From Silene noctiflora (lineage: Eukaryota > Streptophyta > Magnoliopsida > Caryophyllales > Caryophyllaceae): a DNA stretch of 20,780 nucleotides. The notes beneath the pieces are model-generated. The model saw only the letters and a list, made by a program, of their open reading frames with translations, had not been told where the DNA came from and ran no database searches. Every line of letters begins with the position of its first letter. Positions within the stretch are counted from its first letter, which is position 1. Below are positions 10,261-20,780 of this stretch, in pieces. The stretch covers positions 1 to 20,780 of the forward strand of contig VHZZ01008999.1 of the NCBI GenBank assembly GCA_009801015.1. Reading direction: 5' to 3'. Made by a program: the position numbers and the translations under genes.

Positions 10261-10354
10261 TAGTCCTCCGTCTAAATTATTTATTTACTGTTGATTAAAA
10301 ATGCTCCTTACAAATAATATAAAATTTAAACAATTAAACGGGACGGTGGGAGTA
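10261..10354. mobile_element. Stowaway-like MITE (90 bp)
   Basis: The element runs 10263-10352 between TA dinucleotides at 10261-10262 and 10353-10354. The left end GTCCTCCGTCTAAATTATTT and the complement of the right end, CTCCCACCGTCCCGTTTAAT, match the Stowaway terminus CTCCCTCCGTCCC. TA duplication plus this terminus indicates the Tc1/mariner superfamily. Confidence 0.8.
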
Positions 10355-10642
10355 CATACTATCAACATACCTCAGTTGGGATTCAAAGAAACCAATTTGA
10401 GTTGCATGTTTGAAGATATTGTTGGGTACTCGTGAATTTGTGTTTGGATTTAATACGTAGTGAAGAAGATATATATAAAATTTTATCGACTACTTTTTGT
10501 TGATTATGATAATAAACATAGATATTAGGAAAAGTAGTGGTATACACATCAGCTGTAGAGAATGTTGTAATGTTAGTTGGTTTTCCATGCACAAGAACTC
10601 AAATTGCACGTCATGTACGTTGCATTCTACATTTCTACTTAT

Positions 10643-10831
10643 TTTTTATAACAAGTCTCCCATCTAACGGCCAATATCCGTCACAAGCTTACGACGGGTC
10701 AAATATTATTCATGTCGATAGACAAACTTCTTAGGCACTCTGCTTTTGCTTATCTACCTACTTGAATAATACTTGATCCGCAAACTTACGACGAATATGC
10801 GCGTCACAAATGAGAATTTGTGTTTTTATAA
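10643..10831. mobile_element. Mutator-like MITE copy A (171 bp)
   Basis: The element runs about 10652-10822 with a 9-bp direct repeat TTTTTATAA on each side (10643-10651 and 10823-10831), the duplication size typical of Mutator-like elements. Long imperfect inverted arms of about 60 bp match: aacggccaatatccgtcaca on the left against the complement of the right arm, continuing through tcaaatattattcatg. It shares the motif ATCCGTCACAAGCT with copy B at 11979-12144. Confidence 0.78.
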
Positions 10832-11752
10832 CGTGGATAGTGTGCTTTTTGAGATTTGGTAAAGAAGTCCCACTCCACTAATTTGTGAGGGAGTAGTTAG
10901 TATATTGATTATTTAGGAGTCATGAATTTGAATATTTTTTTTGATTGTATTTGATAGGGAGTAGTTGTCTATGTTTTCGGTAAATTTGGTGTTGATAAAA
11001 TTTAAACCTTGATTATAGGTATTTTTTTATGACTTTATCAATTGAGTTAACTAAAAAATTGCTCTAATCAATGTCAATTAATTTTGGCAATGTCATTAGC
11101 GTTTATTTTGATCGAGAAATTTGGATGTGGAGAAGAGCATTAGGGAGGCACGGGTATGGTGGGCATGGAGAGCATAAGGGAGGCGGCAAAAGGGTGGAGG
11201 AAACCGGATGGAGGGATGATTAAAATTAGTGTTGGTGTTGTGGTGAATAAGGGTTAAGGTTTGAGAAGTTGGGTCTTCGGGCAGCTATCACGAATCTCGC
11301 GATATTAAGGGGAAGTGAGATGGGGCATGATGATGAGAAGACGGCGAAGTGGAGCCAATAGTAGCCGTAGAGAAAGCGAAATGAGAAGGCTAACAAGAAG
11401 CTAAAAATGGAAAAAAAGAGAGAGACTATTACAACGTAATTGCGGAAAACAATTGTAAGGTGCTAATAGAAGCGCTAACTTACTCGAAACCAAGTGAATT
11501 GATTTTCATTTAGTCTTAGATGAAAGTTATTTGATTTGTGATAGTTTTGGTTTAATGCAACTCATTTGCTATAAAAAAAATCCAAAATCTAATAAAGTCG
11601 CACATAAACTCGCTCACTTTAATTGCTTCATTACGCTTAGCTACTTATATAAGAATTTTGGTTAAAAATATTACCATGTTATGTTGTTGATGTTACAATA
11701 CACAATTTACATAAAATGAATAACATTTGTTGTTTTATTCACGAAAGAATGT
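10832..11752. other. Intergenic spacer with a G-rich island
   Basis: No gene is recognised. Positions about 11110-11420 are richer in G and GA words (ggcacgggtatggtgggcat and similar) than the surrounding AT-rich DNA. The stretch has no sustained coding frame on either strand and may be a decayed repeat. Confidence 0.4.
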
Positions 11753-11939
11753 TAAGGCCCTATTCTTTTGGATTGAAATTATCTAAACTGAACTGGATGG
11801 AGTTTAACTGACCTGAACTGAGCTGAAGTAAGAGTTAATTTGTGAAGAGAAAAGCTGAACTAAATTGAACTGAACTGAACTAAATATAGCTTAACTAAAC
11901 TAAAATGAGCTGAAATTAAGTCCAAAAAAACATGCCTAA
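11753..11939. mobile_element. Harbinger-like MITE with CTGAA-rich interior (181 bp)
   Basis: The element runs 11756-11936 between TAA at 11753-11755 and 11937-11939. The left end GGCCCTATTCTTTTGGATTG and the complement of the right end, GGCATGTTTTTTTGGACTTA, are imperfect inverted repeats. The interior is packed with degenerate ctgaa/ctaaa pentamers. The TAA duplication and GGCC terminus suggest PIF/Harbinger. Confidence 0.7.
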
Positions 11940-11969
11940 ATTTATTGTAAATTTTAAAAATAAGTTAGG

Positions 11970-12153
11970 TATTAAGAAACGTCTTACTTGTGACGGACAC
12001 TATCCGTCACAAGCTGAAGACGGATAGTGTCCCTCTCACAATAAGGCAAGTGAGAGGGAAGTGGGGGGAGAAATAGAGCACCTCATGTGAAAGGGACACT
12101 ATTCTTTTTCAGTTTGTGATGAATAGTGACCGTGAGAATTTGTGTATTACTAA
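11970..12153. mobile_element. Mutator-like MITE copy B (166 bp)
   Basis: The element runs about 11979-12144. The flanks TATTAAGAA (11970-11978) and TATTACTAA (12145-12153) agree at 7 of 9 positions, consistent with an aged 9-bp target duplication. The left arm (cttgtgacggacactatccg...) matches the complement of the right arm for about 48 bp. Additional perfect nested hairpins occur: 11987-11997 with 12003-12013, 11995-12008 with 12019-12032, and 12031-12039 with 12050-12058. Confidence 0.7.
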
Positions 12154-12316
12154 TTTGATACTATTCAAAGTTAAGGCCTTGTTCTTTCTGGCTTTTTAGA
12201 GCTGAATTGAACTGAGCTGAACTGAATGGAGCTGAGCTGAACTGAACTGAGCTGAGCTGAACAGAACTGAATGGAGCTGAGCTGAGCTGAATTGAACTAA
12301 GTTGATTGGAGCTGAA

Positions 12317-12319
<3 letters not shown>

Positions 12320-12375
<56 letters not shown>

Positions 12376-12422
12376 CTATTATTATTATTATTATTGTTGT
12401 TGTTGTTGTTGTTGTTGTTGTT
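12320..12422 (+). repeat. Compound microsatellite (AAT)18...(ATT)6(GTT)9
   Basis: Eighteen perfect AAT units (12320-12373), a four-base break, six ATT (12378-12395), then nine GTT (12396-12422). The AAT and ATT tracts are mutually complementary, so the block can fold into a hairpin. Confidence 0.97.
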
Positions 12423-13140
12423 ATAAGAACAAGAACATTACTAATAATAATATTAATACTGGTAATTATACTAATTTGAGTGATTAACTAGGTAGCCACC
12501 ACGAACTAACCACAGTTCACCATCAATCTTAATTAGGTGAAATAATTGAGCATCGATTTGCTAGATTGTTGTTCAAAGTCTAGCCATGTACGGACTATCA
12601 TCTTAATTTGAGTGATTCGGTAGCCACCACGAACCACCAACAATTCTAATTTAATTAATTAAATAAATAAAAATCGACATACCCTAATTTCATCTTTAAC
12701 AAACAAATAAAATTTGAATGATTAATTTAAACTCAGCAAATAACATTAATAATTGATAAACAAGTAAATTAATTTATTAATTGGTAAGTTAGAATCCATC
12801 TTGTAACTTTGAAGTCATTTGAGCAATTAAAATAACTTTAAGGGAAAATGTTGATTTAAAAGTTCACTTAGTTTGGTTTTGGGTGAAAATGGTACACAAT
12901 AGAATGTTTATGAAAAAGTGTATGTGAAAAAGTAAATTTCGTATATGAAAAAAACAATTAGGTATAAATAATAGTAATATTAAAATTAACATTAACAATG
13001 TTATTAATATTATTATTATTATTTCATATTAATAATAATATTAGTAATAGTGATAATTATATTAACATGAATACTATTGATTTTAATAACCATAATGTTC
13101 ATTATAATAACAATAATGAGGATGATTAATTAATTAATTA

Positions 13141-13188
13141 ATAATAATAGTAATAGTAATAGTAATAATAATAATAGTGATAGTAATA

Positions 13189-13228
<40 letters not shown>

Positions 13229-13265
13229 TAACAATAACAATAATAATAATAAAATAAATAAATAA
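13141..13265 (+). repeat. AAT/AAC/AGT trinucleotide repeat region
   Basis: Imperfect runs of aat, agt and aac units, with the longest uninterrupted aat stretch around 13193-13222. This is part of the interior of the surrounding Harbinger-like element. Confidence 0.85.
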
Positions 13266-13440
13266 TATTAATAAAGACTATTAAGTTTTAGACGAGCGGA
13301 ATTAAAATGGACTAAATTTAGTGGAGCTGAACTGAACTAAATGAAGCTCAACTGAACTGAACTGAACTGAACTGAATGGAGCTGAGCTGAACTGAAGTAA
13401 GCTGAAAATAAGCAAAAGACCCTAAATGTGTGACAAGATC

Positions 13441-13779
13441 TCAAACGTAGTGATCAATTTTTAGTCCCTTGATTTTGCTGTGAAATATTTCAAATTTACC
13501 AAGTTTACGGTAAACGCCGGCGAAACTAACACTCTGTGTTCCGCCTTTTATCATCTTTACCAATTCAAGTTTATTACTTCCAGATTTCCCCAATTTCAAA
13601 ACCCTAATTTCGAAAACCCGATTTCCGCTCAATATCCACCTGCATTTTCTCCATCTTCACCAATTCAAAGGTAACAATCTAGACTACAGTTTCCGTCATT
13701 GAATTAATGTGTATGTAACATGAATTATCGTGATTTTGATGTCTTTGTGTTTTCTCAGTTGTTGTAGAAAGATCTAGAA
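13441..13779 (+). other. AUG7 5' leader with a 5'-UTR intron
   Basis: The leader is pyrimidine-rich with the aaaccctaatttc type of sequence common in plant 5' UTRs and shows no upstream ATG from about 13500 to 13670. An intron is inferred at 13671-13758 (donor AAAG|GTAACA, acceptor TTCTCAG), leaving 21 nt before the start ATG at 13780. The transcription start is not determined; no TATA box is convincing. Confidence 0.6.
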
Positions 13780-20047
<6,268 letters not shown>

Positions 20048-20440
20048 TCTCAAAACAAAGCACATTGTTGTATATAGTGCTTTATGGTTCGGAGTTTTGC
20101 CGATCTGTTACATGTTCTTGAGGGTTGGTTGAATCCAATTGATTATGTAGCTCCTCCGTATTTTTCTTTTTAAGTATCTTTGTATCATTGTGTGTATGTT
20201 TTTTTTCCTATTTTTCAATTTGAAGGTTGTTAAACATTCTCTGTACTTTGATGGTGAAACATGATTGACATGAAGTATTGGATTCCTCTAAAATATGAAA
20301 GAAGGGGAATAATCAATTGCCAACACTTCTCCGCACAAACACAAATTTGGAGAGTTGATCACTATGAAATTTAGTAAAATTGTGAGTGAGGGATGTAACA
20401 TGTCCCTTGCCATTTAGCCTATGTACTGTTATAAAGACAA
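20048..20440 (+). other. AUG7 3' UTR and flank
   Basis: T-rich sequence after the AUG7 stop, with no canonical AATAAA close by. T-rich stretches at about 20159-20175 and 20199-20220 could serve as near-upstream elements. No gene is seen. Confidence 0.4.
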
Positions 20441-20780
20441 TTTTTTTTGCCAATCTCTCTAGAACACTATCCCTCTTCTCTCTAAAAAACCTAAAACCCT
20501 AACCTGATGTTGATCCGCCGCCTCCACCTCCCACACGCTGCCCCCCCTTTGTCCCCTATCCGATCGTCGGTGATAGGTCTATCTCGAGGCCCTTCTCCGG
20601 CGATCCCTCACATCTCCCTTGTTTGACCCGTCTTTTTTACCTCACCTTTTTGTTAACCTCTTTTCTGGCGGATCTCGGTTCATTTTCCATCTCTTGCTGA
20701 CGAGTGGAGTGATACGGTGGTACTTTTTGAAGTCTTCCATATGAGCATAGATGAGATTTATAAATCCTTGCCTTTGATCT
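20441..20780 (+). other. Pyrimidine-rich, leader-like sequence of a possible next transcription unit
   Basis: From about 20450 the sequence turns into ctctctctag...cctaaaaccctaacc followed by a C-rich stretch (ccgccgcctccacctcccac), composition typical of a plant 5' leader or the start of a retroelement. No start codon with a sustained frame is present before the window ends, so gene or repeat cannot be decided. Confidence 0.3.

Larger units (their letters stand above)
12172..13425. mobile_element. Harbinger-like non-autonomous element (about 1.25 kb)
   Basis: The element runs 12175-13422 between TAA at 12172-12174 and 13423-13425. The left end GGCCTTGTTCTTTCTGGC resembles the 181-bp element at 11756 and, more loosely, the complement of the right end, GGGTCTTTTGC. 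Both ends carry blocks of ctgaa pentamers in the same orientation (12201-12320 and 13320-13400). The interior is AT-rich with trinucleotide repeats and an internal 132-bp-period duplication (12472 and 12604, shared core gtagccaccacgaac). No transposase is visible. It ends about 360 bp before the AUG7 start codon. Confidence 0.6.

Noticed and set aside
12302..12487. Open frame reading as poly-Asn, poly-Tyr and poly-Cys runs
   Set aside because: It is only the translation of the AAT/ATT/GTT microsatellite.
13441..13632. 63-codon minus-strand frame near the AUG7 leader
   Set aside because: It overlaps the 5' UTR of AUG7 and has no recognisable domain.
20488..20505. aaaccctaa words as telomeric repeat
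   Set aside because: Only isolated copies occur, here and in the AUG7 leader; such words are common in plant 5' UTRs.

Overview
This is nuclear DNA from a flowering plant. The evidence is AT-rich sequence, three genes split by many short GT-AG introns, and a dense load of small non-autonomous transposons. All three protein families are plant-type. A eudicot is most likely. Some of the repeat families remind me of Caryophyllales, but I cannot confirm that from one window.

Layout. (1) Positions 288-2596, minus strand: a complete five-exon gene for a two-LIM-domain actin-binding protein of the PLIM2 type (213 aa). (2) Positions 3646-9160, minus strand: a complete thirteen-exon gene for a 647-aa AtuA-like protein (DUF1446 N-terminal part, AtuA-type ferredoxin-fold C-terminal part). 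(3) Positions 9161 to about 13440: a 4.3-kb divergent intergenic region built largely from transposon pieces, namely a Stowaway MITE, two related Mutator-like MITEs, a short Harbinger-like MITE and a 1.25-kb Harbinger-like element carrying compound trinucleotide microsatellites. (4) About 13440-20047, plus strand: a complete gene for augmin subunit 7 (AUG7, 330 aa) with a 5'-UTR intron and nine coding exons. (5) Positions 20048-20780: the AUG7 3' flank, then a pyrimidine-rich stretch that may be the leader of another transcription unit.

I rebuilt the exons by hand from conserved family sequence and splice consensus. In all three genes the phases add up exactly (642, 1944 and 993 nt including stop), with no frameshift or internal stop, so all three look functional. 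They have no evident shared pathway: cytoskeleton (actin), an uncharacterised metabolic-type protein, and microtubule nucleation. They appear to be independent neighbours, not a cluster.

I found no prokaryote-style operon, CRISPR array, tRNA or rRNA, and no clear new system. The points most worth a second look are the orphan plant AtuA-like gene, a competing splice donor in the LIM gene that would give a LIM1-only protein, a nested-terminus MITE next to a second MITE in one intron, two Mutator-like MITEs with long inverted arms, a hAT element and an LTR-like block in AUG7 introns, and an AAT/ATT foldback microsatellite inside a transposon close to the AUG7 promoter.
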